Shown: positions 37,220-45,468 of the stretch, piece by piece
Layout of the letters: every line of letters starts with the position of its first letter
How positions within the stretch are numbered: the first letter of the stretch is position 1
The notes under the pieces: generated by a model
Database searches by the model: none
Seen by the model: only the letters and a program-made list of their open reading frames with translations
Told to the model about the DNA's origin: nothing
Source of the DNA: Akkermansia sp.
GTDB taxonomy: Bacteria; Verrucomicrobiota; Verrucomicrobiia; Verrucomicrobiales; Akkermansiaceae
Reading direction: 5' to 3'
Length of the DNA: 64,000 bases
Assembly (NCBI GenBank): GCA_022787425.1
Contig: JALFWB010000022.1
Span: forward strand, 28,774-92,773
Position numbers and translations under genes: made by a program

Positions 37220-38125
37220 ATGGCAAACTGGATCAAGGTACGAAATGCACTGGTGCGCAGTGCGCGGGTACGCAGGCTCTGCAAATACCTCAGCTGCAAG
37301 AATCACTTCGCGGCCATCGGCTACGCCGTTTCGTGGCTGTGTTGGGTGGATGAGCAGACGCTCGATGGCCACACGCATTTGACGCCCGAGGAAATAGATG
37401 AGGAATTGGGCATGCGCGGCGGGGCAAGGGGGCTGATGGAAATAGGCTGGGCGGCTCTGGATGAGGAGGGGTGTCTGGTGGCCCTGGAGTTTGACAAACA
37501 CAGTGGCGATACTGCCAGGCAGCGCGCGGAGAATGCACGGCGAAAGGAGCGTTGCGTCGCTCGGAAAAAGGCGGCCGCAGGGGCACAGAAGCCCGCCGCC
37601 AAGGGCACGGGGAGGGGGCGTAAACCTAAATCGGTGCCTGCTTCCGAGCCGGGGGAGCAGGATCCCCAAGGAGTCTTGGCTCTGTATACCGCTGCACCGG
37701 ATGAAGCAGGCCCCGCCGATTCCGCGCCGCCCGACGGTGAGGGACTTGCTGCGGGGGGCGTTGAACCCTCCCTTTCTGAGATTGTGGAGCTGATGCGCCG
37801 TCGGCCCTATCCCTGCATTTCGCCGGAGGAAATCGAGATGGTAGCCGGCAAATTTCTGGTCACCATGCAATGCCGAGGCTGGCGAGATGCACGCGGCATC
37901 GTGGTTCGGGATTGGGCGGCCGCTGCACAGCACTATATCATGACTTGGTCGAACATCAACGCCGACAAACAGCGGGACCAAGAGCAGCGCGAACGTGTTG
38001 CCAATGAGCGCACCGCCCTGATGAAACGCGATGTCGACAGCCGCATCGATGAACGCCGCCACCGCATGGATCCCACTCTCCCTGTCCGCCGCGATTGTAA
38101 TTATGGGGCCTGTTATGAATTGTAA
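37220..38125 (+). CDS. Phage/plasmid replication-organiser-like protein
   Basis: 301 residues from ATG 37220; upstream frame to 37121 overlaps the promoter. The N-terminal 90 residues (MANWIKVRNALVRS... HLTPEEIDEELGMRGGARGL) look like the winged-helix domain found at the start of phage and plasmid replisome-organiser proteins, ending in DKHSGDTARQRAENARRKER. A Lys/Pro/Ala-rich linker (about 105-190) leads to a C-terminal segment (GWRDARGIVVRDWAAAAQHYIMTW) typical of DnaD-like C-termini. Assignment is from pattern memory. With the upstream iteron-like repeats it may be a remnant of an integrated replicon. Confidence 0.55.
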   Translation: MANWIKVRNALVRSARVRRLCKYLSCKNHFAAIGYAVSWLCWVDEQTLDGHTHLTPEEIDEELGMRGGARGLMEIGWAALDEEGCLVALEFDKHSGDTARQRAENARRKERCVARKKAAAGAQKPAAKGTGRGRKPKSVPASEPGEQDPQGVLALYTAAPDEAGPADSAPPDGEGLAAGGVEPSLSEIVELMRRRPYPCISPEEIEMVAGKFLVTMQCRGWRDARGIVVRDWAAAAQHYIMTWSNINADKQRDQEQRERVANERTALMKRDVDSRIDERRHRMDPTLPVRRDCNYGACYEL

Positions 38126-38209
38126 GCCGGCCGCGTCTTGTTCGACAACGTGGTTTTATACTAACGTGTATTGAATAGGCCGGGCGGCGGGGGAGTCTTA
38201 CCCTGTGCT

Positions 38210-38863
38210 ATGAACTGCATTTGTTTACAAGGATACGCGGACGGGCGCTATGTGCTGCCCCCTTTGCCTTACGCACCCGAGGCCCTGGAGCCCATGTTGG
38301 ATGCGGAGACGGTGCTGCTGCACCACGACAAGCACCACGCTGCCTATGTGGCGGGTGCCAACGCGGCGGCGGATACGTTGCGCCGCATGGCCACGGGGGA
38401 GGTCTCGGCGGAGTCGGCTCCCACGGCGGCGCAGAACCTCGCCTTCAACCTCGGCGGTCACATTCTGCACTGCCTCTACTGGGCGCAACTCTCCCCGGAG
38501 CCCACGCGTGCGCCGCAGGGGCCGCTCGCGGCGGCCATCAATCAGTCATTCGGCTCGCTTTCCGGCTTCCACCGCGTCTTTTTCAGCGTTACCCAAGCCA
38601 TACAGGGCAGCGGTTGGGGCGTGCTGGGGCTGGATACGCTGAGCCGCCGTCTGATTGTTACGGGTATCCTGCGGCATCAGGATGCCCTCTCTCCCTACTT
38701 GGTGCCGCTGATGGTCTGCGATGTGTGGGAGCATGCGTACTACCTGCGCTACCGCAACAACCGCCGCGCCTACATCGAGGCCTTCGCGCGCTTGGTCGAT
38801 TGGTCGGTGCCGGAGATTCTGTACACCCGCACTCTGCGTCATCTGACACCTTCCGCGTCATAA
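38210..38863 (+). CDS. sod: Iron/manganese superoxide dismutase
   Basis: 217 residues from ATG 38210; an earlier start at 38171 is open but the conserved N-terminus YVLPPLPYAPEALEP comes soon after 38210. Metal ligands are visible: His in LLHHDKHHAAYV, His in NLGGHILHCLYW, and Asp/His in VCDVWEHAYYLRYRNNRRAYIEAF. GSGWGVL takes the place of the usual GSGWAWL. No signal peptide, so cytoplasmic. The promoter is not clear. The next promoter begins 5 nt after its stop. Confidence 0.9.
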   Translation: MNCICLQGYADGRYVLPPLPYAPEALEPMLDAETVLLHHDKHHAAYVAGANAAADTLRRMATGEVSAESAPTAAQNLAFNLGGHILHCLYWAQLSPEPTRAPQGPLAAAINQSFGSLSGFHRVFFSVTQAIQGSGWGVLGLDTLSRRLIVTGILRHQDALSPYLVPLMVCDVWEHAYYLRYRNNRRAYIEAFARLVDWSVPEILYTRTLRHLTPSAS

Positions 38864-38867
38864 GAAC

Positions 38868-38896
38868 TTGACATCTGCGCCGCCTGCGTTTAGACT
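38868..38896 (+). promoter_or_regulatory. DUF2157 pair promoter
   Basis: TTGACA (38868-38873), 17-nt spacer, TAGACT (38891-38896); 11 nt to ATG 38908. Confidence 0.7.
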
Positions 38897-38907
38897 GGGG
38901 TAAAGTT

Positions 38908-40047
38908 ATGAAACTGAAGGATATTCAACGCTTGGAGCAGGATGGTTTCATCAGCCCTGAGCAGGCGCAGAAAATAGCGGCGCACTATGCATCGGCAGCC
39001 GGCAGCGGCCTGTGGCTGCGCCGGTTGCTGATGCTGATTGCGGGGTGCATGGTGCTGGGGGGTATCATCTCCCTCATCGCTGCAAATTGGGAGGCAATTC
39101 CGCCGCTCGTCAAGATGCTGACGGGGATGGCCCTGCTGGGAGCTTTTTGGGTAGGTTTTTTCCGCCTGCGGACGGTACACCCCTATGCGGCGGAGGTCTT
39201 CGCCCTGCTGGGGTGTGGCATGTGGGCGGCGGATGTGGCCCTGTACGGGCAGATTTTTCAACTGCAAAACGCGGTAGTGGACGGCCTCTTCGTCTGGTGG
39301 CTGGGGGTGGTCGCCGTGCCTTTCTTGGTGCGCGCCCGTGCGGTGATGCTCGGTGTGATCGGACTGACCTATATCCTAGGCTTCGAGATGCTGGAGACAA
39401 GCTGCTTCGACTCCGTTTTGGGGCTGAGGGATGTTGTGCCGCAGCAGACGTTCTGCTACTGGGGTATTATCTACCCTTTGCTCGTCTGGCTTGTGGCCGA
39501 GTTCCGCCGTCGGGAAGGGGAGAGCCTGTGCGCCGGCTACAACTGGTTGGCCATTCCGGGAGCTCTTGCGTTCCTCCTCTGGTGGTTCGGGTTAAGTGTT
39601 TTTGACCCGAATCCGGAGTATCTGCCCATGGGGGCGTTTTTCGCGGTGGCCGCATTGCTCCTGCGCCCGCGCGGGGTGTGTTGGACGTCCTGGTTGGGCC
39701 TGATGCTGATCGGAGGCACGGCTCTTTTCCTGCTGTGTATGCTGCTGAAAGATAACAATGTTCTCTGCAACCTGATCCGTGCGGCCTGCAGCTTCTGCTT
39801 CGGTGGCATGCTTATGTATATCGGTGCTTCCGAGCGGCGCGTATCATGGGTCAATTACGGCACGCTGCTCATCGTGCTGTCGGGCTTTGCCGTGTTCGGC
39901 AATATTGCAGGCTCCCTTTCTTCCTCCGGCTTTACGCTGATCATCATGGGACTCCTGCTTGCCTTCGGTGCCTATCAGCTGCATAACCGTCGTCAGGAGT
40001 TAATCTCCCGTATCAAAAATTCTTCCTCTGCTTCCCGCCATGAATAA
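38908..40047 (+). CDS. DUF2157 multi-span membrane protein
   Basis: 379 residues. The N-terminal cytoplasmic region IQRLEQDGFISPEQAQKIAAHYAS is characteristic of DUF2157, followed by about eight to ten membrane spans beginning with LLMLIAGCMVLGGIISLIAANWEAIPP. Function of the family is unknown. It overlaps the next gene by 8 nt, and that gene is of the GDYXXLXY type, the usual partner of DUF2157/DUF4401 proteins, so they probably form a membrane complex. Confidence 0.85.
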   Translation: MKLKDIQRLEQDGFISPEQAQKIAAHYASAAGSGLWLRRLLMLIAGCMVLGGIISLIAANWEAIPPLVKMLTGMALLGAFWVGFFRLRTVHPYAAEVFALLGCGMWAADVALYGQIFQLQNAVVDGLFVWWLGVVAVPFLVRARAVMLGVIGLTYILGFEMLETSCFDSVLGLRDVVPQQTFCYWGIIYPLLVWLVAEFRRREGESLCAGYNWLAIPGALAFLLWWFGLSVFDPNPEYLPMGAFFAVAALLLRPRGVCWTSWLGLMLIGGTALFLLCMLLKDNNVLCNLIRAACSFCFGGMLMYIGASERRVSWVNYGTLLIVLSGFAVFGNIAGSLSSSGFTLIIMGLLLAFGAYQLHNRRQELISRIKNSSSASRHE

Positions 40048-40813
40048 ACGCGCGCTTTGTCTTATCTTCCTCATCGTTGCCCAGCTCGCTTGGTTGGGAA
40101 CGATGTATGTCTCCCGTTCCGTGGAGCTGGAGCAATCTCCCGTCATTCGTCTGCGCCTTGATATGAGTGATCCGAGGGATCCCTTCCGCGGTTATTATCA
40201 ACGTGTCACTTTTCAGGAGCTCATCCCCGTTGAGTCACTCAAACTGGGTAAGTCGCTTTACATTGCCCCGGAGACAGCCAAGCTCTTTCGTGACCTGCCG
40301 CGCACCGAGCTGTTGACGGATGATGCCCGCCCACTGAGCCGATGGGGGGAGGATACGCCCGTCGCTGTGTTCTACCGGCCGGGGTCGGATGGCTGCTGGG
40401 AGGTCTCGCGCATCGAGGCGCGCGGCAGCAAGGCAGCCGTCCCCGCCCCGGGGGAGGTGTGTGTCGCCTCTCGGGCCGATCTGCTCTGCTGCCGAAAGGA
40501 GGGTGACCGAGAGGTGCATCCGAACGGGGGGCACTTTTATATGAGTACCGATGGCTCCGAGCCACCCCGTGCCGTGTACGTTCGAGTCGAAAAATCCCTC
40601 TGCCATTACTTGCCGGAGGATAAATGTGACCTCATGACTATTTGGAGGAACCACTACGGCTACGATAAGACCATGCCGTCCTTCGAGGTAACCGTCGACC
40701 TCATCGTTCGCCCGGACGGCTCCGTCATCACCAAGCAGCTCTACTGCAACGGCGTCCCCTGGACCGAAGCCATCGACCGCATCCGCGCCGGCACCTTCCT
40801 CCGCCCGCAGTAA
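40040..40813 (+). CDS. GDYXXLXY-type membrane protein
   Basis: 257 residues with one N-terminal membrane segment (LCLIFLIVAQLAWLGTMYV). The region LRLDMSDPRDPFRGYYQRVTF corresponds to the family's DPRDxxRGDYxxLxY signature, but Asp of GDY is Tyr and the last position is Phe. The C-terminal half beyond about residue 150 is longer than in the typical short family member. Paired with DUF2157 by overlap. Function unknown. Confidence 0.7.
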   Translation: MNKRALCLIFLIVAQLAWLGTMYVSRSVELEQSPVIRLRLDMSDPRDPFRGYYQRVTFQELIPVESLKLGKSLYIAPETAKLFRDLPRTELLTDDARPLSRWGEDTPVAVFYRPGSDGCWEVSRIEARGSKAAVPAPGEVCVASRADLLCCRKEGDREVHPNGGHFYMSTDGSEPPRAVYVRVEKSLCHYLPEDKCDLMTIWRNHYGYDKTMPSFEVTVDLIVRPDGSVITKQLYCNGVPWTEAIDRIRAGTFLRPQ

Positions 40814-40858
40814 GCCCTTGCTCCCCTGCGAAAAAACGTGCGGTCGGCGCGAATTAGC

Positions 40859-40887
40859 TTGCCAAGGGGCGGGAAGGGGAGTAAGAT
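40859..40887 (+). promoter_or_regulatory. glgB promoter
   Basis: TTGCCA (40859-40864), 17-nt spacer, TAAGAT (40882-40887); 11 nt to ATG 40899. Confidence 0.65.
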
Positions 40888-40898
40888 AGGGAGCGGAT

Positions 40899-42920
40899 AT
40901 GAGAAGACCTCCGATACCGGGATTGGTGCTGGCCGATGGGTGGTTGGCACCGTATGAGAGAGAAATACAGGCGCGGCTGCGTTTGTATGATTCGCGAGTG
41001 GCGCAGTTGACAAGGCGTTACGGCTCGCCGGAGGAGTGTGCCCGGGGTTATACTCGCATGGGCTTTAACCGCAACGAGCAGGGCGAGTGGGTCTACCGTG
41101 AGTGGGCCCCCGCTGCGCGGGAGCTGCATCTGATCGGCGATTTTAATGGCTGGGACCGCAGTGCAACCCCGATGGTGAGGGATCGCCATGGTGTGTGGGA
41201 GGTGACGCTGCCGGCGGATGCTCTGCGGCACGGGCAGCGGGTGAAGGTGCATGTCTTCGGCTCGGATAACGAACACCGAGACCGTGTGCCTGCATGGATC
41301 CGTTATACGGAGCAAGACCCGAATACCTATGATTACAGCGGTGTGATTTGGGACCCGGAGCAGCCTTATGAATGGAAGAATACGCGCTGGAATCCGGCCT
41401 CGGTGAAGGTTCCTTTCATCTATGAGTGCCACATTGGCATGGCCGGTGAGGAGCCCCGCGTTCACAGCTACAGAGAGTTTGCGGACAATGTGTTGCCGCG
41501 TGTGGCTCGCCTCGGTTACAACACCGTGCAGATCATGGCCGTGCAGGAGCATCCGTATTACGGCTCTTTCGGCTATCATGTTTCCTCTTTCTTTGCCCCT
41601 TGCAATCGTTTCGGGACGCCGGAGGATCTCAAGTATTTGATTGATACGGCACACGGGCTCGGTATTGCCGTGTTGCTGGATGTGGTACACTCCCACGCTG
41701 TAAAAAATGTGGCGGAGGGATTGAATAATTTTGACGGGTCGAACGGTCAGTATTTCCATGCGGGTGAGCGTGACAGTCGGCATCCGGATTGGGATAGCTG
41801 CCTCTTCGATTACGGGAAGGACGAGGTGTTGGAGTTCTTGCTCAGTAACTTGGCCTGGTGGCTGGAGGAATTCCACTTCGACGGCTTCCGTTTCGATGGG
41901 GTGACCAGCATGCTCTACCTGCACCACGGGCATGAGCCCTTCACCGATTTGGGGTGCTATTTCAACACTCAGGTGAATGTGGATGCTGTCACCTACCTGC
42001 AGCTGGCCGGTGCGCTTGTGCAGCGTGTTCGACCGGGGGCTTTGGCCATCGCGGAGGATATGAGCGGTATGCCCGGTCTGTGCCGCCCCGTGGATGAGGG
42101 CGGTTTCGGCTTTACTCACCGCTTAGCCATGGGTCTGCCGGATTACTGGATCAAGCTGCTCAAGGAGAAAAAAGATGAGGAATGGAGTGTGGGGGATATG
42201 TGGTATACCCTCACAAACCGCCGCTACGGTGAGCCTAATATCGCCTATGCTGAGAGTCATGACCAAGCCCTTGTGGGTGACAAGACCATTGCGTTCCGCC
42301 TGATGGATGCGGAGATGTATACCCATATGAGCTGTGATACGCCCAGCCTCATTGTGGACCGCGGTATGGCTCTGCACAAGATGATCCGTTTGGCTACGCT
42401 GGCTGCGGGCGGCGAGGGGTGGCTGAACTTTATGGGTAACGAATTCGGACACCCGGAGTGGATCGACTTCCCGCGCGAGGGAAATGGTTATTCGTTCCTC
42501 TACTGCCGCCGCCAGTGGAGTCTGGTGGATAATGGGCTGCTGCGGTATCGCTTCCTCAATGAGTTTGACCGCGCTATGCTCCGCTTGGCCAAGGATTACA
42601 ACCTCCTTGCATCACGGCCGGCGCGTCCGCTGAACATGGATGAGAAGAACCGCATCATGGCCTTCGAGCGCGGTGGTCTCTGTTTCGTTTTCAATTGGAA
42701 TGGCGAGGCTGCCATTCCGGACTACCTCCTGCCTGCGCCGGAGCACGGTGAGTGGAAGGTCATTCTGGACTCTGATTCCCCCGCCTTCGGTGGCTTCGGG
42801 CGTCAGGACCACTCGGTCAATCACTTTACGGATAAGCAGCAGCGGCTCTCTCTCTACCTGCTCCCGCGTACCGTCACCGTCCTCGCCCGCGCCTACAAGG
42901 GCAGCCTGCCGACGTACTGA
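40899..42920 (+). CDS. glgB: 1,4-alpha-glucan branching enzyme (GH13)
   Basis: Introduces alpha-1,6 branches into glycogen. 673 residues. CBM48 region at 65-160 (YREWAPAARELHLIGDFNGW), then the GH13 barrel: VQIMAVQEHPYYGSFGYHVSSFFAP, LLDVVHSH, nucleophile Asp in DGFRFDGVTSM, acid Glu in IAEDMSGMP and YAESHDQALVGDKT. The sequence type resembles eukaryotic and Bacteroides branching enzymes (GH13_8) rather than E. coli GlgB. No other glycogen gene adjoins it. Ends in a convergent hairpin shared with the next leftward gene. Confidence 0.93.
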   Translation: MRRPPIPGLVLADGWLAPYEREIQARLRLYDSRVAQLTRRYGSPEECARGYTRMGFNRNEQGEWVYREWAPAARELHLIGDFNGWDRSATPMVRDRHGVWEVTLPADALRHGQRVKVHVFGSDNEHRDRVPAWIRYTEQDPNTYDYSGVIWDPEQPYEWKNTRWNPASVKVPFIYECHIGMAGEEPRVHSYREFADNVLPRVARLGYNTVQIMAVQEHPYYGSFGYHVSSFFAPCNRFGTPEDLKYLIDTAHGLGIAVLLDVVHSHAVKNVAEGLNNFDGSNGQYFHAGERDSRHPDWDSCLFDYGKDEVLEFLLSNLAWWLEEFHFDGFRFDGVTSMLYLHHGHEPFTDLGCYFNTQVNVDAVTYLQLAGALVQRVRPGALAIAEDMSGMPGLCRPVDEGGFGFTHRLAMGLPDYWIKLLKEKKDEEWSVGDMWYTLTNRRYGEPNIAYAESHDQALVGDKTIAFRLMDAEMYTHMSCDTPSLIVDRGMALHKMIRLATLAAGGEGWLNFMGNEFGHPEWIDFPREGNGYSFLYCRRQWSLVDNGLLRYRFLNEFDRAMLRLAKDYNLLASRPARPLNMDEKNRIMAFERGGLCFVFNWNGEAAIPDYLLPAPEHGEWKVILDSDSPAFGGFGRQDHSVNHFTDKQQRLSLYLLPRTVTVLARAYKGSLPTY

Positions 42921-42936
42921 AGACCGCACGAAGTCG

Positions 42937-42964
42937 GGCAGGGGGGGGATTTGCCCCCTCTGCC
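42937..42964. terminator. Convergent hairpin between glgB and the 42977 gene
   Basis: GGCAGGGGGG (42937 onward) pairs with CCCCCTCTGCC (42954-42964) around an ATTT loop. There is no clear T tract, so function as a bidirectional terminator is likely but not certain. Confidence 0.5.
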
Positions 42965-42976
42965 GGTGTGCCCTCG

Positions 42977-44578
42977 TTAATCCGCTACGGGTTCGGCTCG
43001 CCAGATCATGCTGTCCGGGTCGTAGGGAGGGAAGGTTCGCTCTTCCTCGGGAATAGTAAATTTAAGAGATGAATAGAACTGCTTGGGATCCGGGGCTACA
43101 TAGGCCGTGCGGAAGAGCTGGAAGAGGGGGCGTTTCTTGCTGTCGTAGCGTTGAAAACCGTCTCCCAAGTCCTCCAAGAGCAGGCAGAAACCGAAGTTGC
43201 CACCGCCGATTTCCGAGATCAAGATTTCTATGTCGTACCACTTGCCCTGAGTGACCTTAAAGACATCTCCCGCTTCCAAACCGCCGTTTAATGGGGCATT
43301 GTTCATCAGGTCGAAACGCAGGGCATAGAGTGCTTCACAGAGACACTCCCTCTCCTCCCGCATTGATTTGCAGGTTGCCGGGCCGAATTTGGGGAATTTG
43401 ACCTTTGTTGTCCTGGTTCCTATGACCTTTCTTTTGCCTCCCGGATCCAGGAAGCCGCCGGCAGTCACGGGTTTCTTAACAACTTTGGTCTCATAGCCGA
43501 TAACACGGGCGCAGGATACCTCGTGCTTGAATTTGTAGGTGGTATCGGGTAGGAAGAAGAGAGACTCCGGAGAGTAGCGCGCGAAGAGGCGATTCCAGTA
43601 GCCCGTCTCATCATAGGAGATGATTTCCCGCTCTTCCTCGAAACACTCCATCCGGTGCGTATTCCACGTACCTTTCTCCAGGGAATGGAAGCCGCAGCCC
43701 AACACGTTTCGCTTGTTAAAACGAACGGCGAGTGTGGTGTCTCCTATGCCCCAGAAGCGGAAGTTTCCACTCTTGGGAGCACATACGCGCCCTCGGTACA
43801 CGGCAACCCACCGAGAGGGCTTCATCGTGTCGGCGCATTGGTAGGCGTGCGGTGCCTCAGAATCCAAGCAGTTCGGCATGTAAAAGCAGGTGGCGTACAG
43901 ATTGACCGGGGCCTTGTAGAATTTGTTGAGATTATTCTGAATCCAATGCCGCCGATAAAAGTTACTCAGGAAGCGATGCACCTCCAGATTCTCAATATCA
44001 TCCTTGAATTCGGAGTCGCTCCCGTTTTTCAGTTTCTTGAGATCGTACAGTGTGCCGACAAGGCAGGAGGAGGTCTTGGCTGTGCTGCCTAAACCACCGC
44101 CTCCACCTCCGTCTCCATCGCCTTCACCGAAGCCGACCCCGCTCCCGTCTCCGCTGCCGAGTCCGATGCCGGAGCCGAAGGTATCCCCCAAGCCGGGCAC
44201 GTCCCCGTTGTTACTGCCCGTACCGATGTCCGCGCCCAGATTCTGCTCCTCCACCATGACCGAGGCGATGGGGGCAATGGTATCCGCCGTGATCAGCGGT
44301 ATCTCCGGTGTTATCTCCGAGGAGCTTCCGCCGGAGGCCCCGGTTGTTTTGTCTACCTTCTCTTCCTTCCATTGCAATTCATCGGATGTGTCCTCCCCTC
44401 GGTAGTACGAGAATGCAGGGGCCGAGCGGGCTAAGATGAGTTCACGAGTAAGGTATAAAGCTGCTGCCGTGAGCAACCAAATCAGGATGCTCAGGAGGAG
44501 GCTCCTCAGGCGCACAATACGCAGTTTTTTCCGGATGCTCCGTTGTGCGGAATTGCGAATTCTAACATGAATGGCCAT
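42977..44578 (-). CDS. Inner-membrane-anchored protein with Gly-rich linker and PA14-like domain
   Basis: 533 residues. Basic N-terminus, one membrane span (LLLSILIWLLTAAALYLT, about 28-46), then an acidic linker with a Gly/Asp/Ser-rich run (about 118-165) and a large extracytoplasmic domain. YRGRVCAPKSGNFRFWGIGDTTLAVRFN resembles the G.I.aP.sG.Y.F..sDD core of PA14 carbohydrate-binding domains. Twelve or more Cys in the outer part suggest disulfides. Function unknown; could bind surface glycans. The next upstream gene (44590) ends 11 nt before its start, so they likely form a pair. Confidence 0.65.
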   Translation of the reverse strand: MAIHVRIRNSAQRSIRKKLRIVRLRSLLLSILIWLLTAAALYLTRELILARSAPAFSYYRGEDTSDELQWKEEKVDKTTGASGGSSSEITPEIPLITADTIAPIASVMVEEQNLGADIGTGSNNGDVPGLGDTFGSGIGLGSGDGSGVGFGEGDGDGGGGGGLGSTAKTSSCLVGTLYDLKKLKNGSDSEFKDDIENLEVHRFLSNFYRRHWIQNNLNKFYKAPVNLYATCFYMPNCLDSEAPHAYQCADTMKPSRWVAVYRGRVCAPKSGNFRFWGIGDTTLAVRFNKRNVLGCGFHSLEKGTWNTHRMECFEEEREIISYDETGYWNRLFARYSPESLFFLPDTTYKFKHEVSCARVIGYETKVVKKPVTAGGFLDPGGKRKVIGTRTTKVKFPKFGPATCKSMREERECLCEALYALRFDLMNNAPLNGGLEAGDVFKVTQGKWYDIEILISEIGGGNFGFCLLLEDLGDGFQRYDSKKRPLFQLFRTAYVAPDPKQFYSSLKFTIPEEERTFPPYDPDSMIWRAEPVAD

Positions 44579-44589
44579 GGCAGCAGCAT

Positions 44590-45297
44590 TTAGGATTCCT
44601 CTTCGGAGTCAACATTATCCTCGTCCACTTCCTCGATGATTTCGACATGCTTCATGTCTTTTTTCAGCCGCTTGCGCTCGGATTCAACGGACGGCGGAAT
44701 ATGAGCCGCCGGGTTGATGTAATTCCTGCTGCCCTTCCTTCGTTTGGTGATTTTTTTCAATTTCTTGATGAATGCCTCTCGCTCATTGTCGGTCTCAAAA
44801 ACCGGCATAGCGAAGTCCTCCTCGTTCAGGTCTTTGAGCTCCGAGTACGGATGACGCATCGCGAGGGAGGAATAGAGGATCCCGGAGTCATAAAAATTGT
44901 GTCTTTCCAAGCGTTGAAGCTCCTTCTCCATCCTGCGAAAGCTCTCCGTTACTCGTCTCCCGTAAACTTGCCCGGTGCTCCGCATCTCCGCTTTGTCTGC
45001 TGTCAGATAATCGAGAACCTCCTTGTGCAGCTTCAGGGTTTTCTCCCGTATCTCATGGAGTCGACCGGCCGCATTATCTGCCTGTCGGGTATTGGAAATC
45101 TCCTCCAAGAGAGTTGTTGTTTGGTCTACCAACCCGATTAACTCCTCGATGGCCTGCTTGCGTTCCGGCGCAATATAGCCTTTGATGTGTCTCGGTCTCG
45201 TTGTCTTGGGCCTCGGGATGGCATATATGGAGTCGGCTGTCAGAAATAGTGCAGCAGCGACCGGGAGAAGCACATGGAGGAGACGGATGATTGTCAT
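44590..45297 (-). CDS. Exported helical protein, unrecognised
   Basis: 235 residues from ATG 45297 (MTIIRLLHVLLPVAAALFLTADSIYA is a typical cleavable signal; the upstream frame overlaps the promoter). The mature part is strongly helical and charged, with a probable coiled coil (KQAIEELIGLVDQTTTLLEEISN... HEIREKTLKLHKEVLDYL) and a very acidic C-terminus (EEVDEDNVDSEEES). No family is recognised. Followed at 11 nt by the PA14-like membrane protein gene; a periplasmic partner role is inferred only. Confidence 0.65.
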   Translation of the reverse strand: MTIIRLLHVLLPVAAALFLTADSIYAIPRPKTTRPRHIKGYIAPERKQAIEELIGLVDQTTTLLEEISNTRQADNAAGRLHEIREKTLKLHKEVLDYLTADKAEMRSTGQVYGRRVTESFRRMEKELQRLERHNFYDSGILYSSLAMRHPYSELKDLNEEDFAMPVFETDNEREAFIKKLKKITKRRKGSRNYINPAAHIPPSVESERKRLKKDMKHVEIIEEVDEDNVDSEEES

Positions 45298-45321
45298 AAT
45301 GAGGAGAGAGCGTACACATGT

Positions 45322-45350
45322 ATTATTGCAACTCAAGCGTTCCCTGTCAA
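45322..45350 (-). promoter_or_regulatory. Promoter of the 45297 gene
   Basis: Minus strand TTGACA (45350-45345), 17-nt spacer, AATAAT (45327-45322); 24 nt to ATG 45297. Confidence 0.6.
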
Positions 45351-45426
45351 GCCCTTTTTGTCTGAGTATGGACAATTATTGATGCCCGTGGTTCGCGGCG
45401 GGAACATCCATCCTCAGCAGGAATAG

Positions 45427-45459
45427 GGGGCTCCTCCGACAGGTATGCCGGGGAGCCCC
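45427..45459 (-). terminator. Hairpin after the N-formylglutamate amidohydrolase-like gene
   Basis: GGGGCTCC (45427-45434) pairs with GGAGCCCC (45452-45459), 8 bp, located 10 nt past the stop of the leftward gene. Only a weak T-rich tail on the minus strand. Confidence 0.45.
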
Positions 45460-45468
45460 GGGTTGGCC

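Noticed and set aside
38150..38209. sod promoter TTGAAT near 38171
   Set aside because: No acceptable -10 at 16-18 nt; left unassigned.
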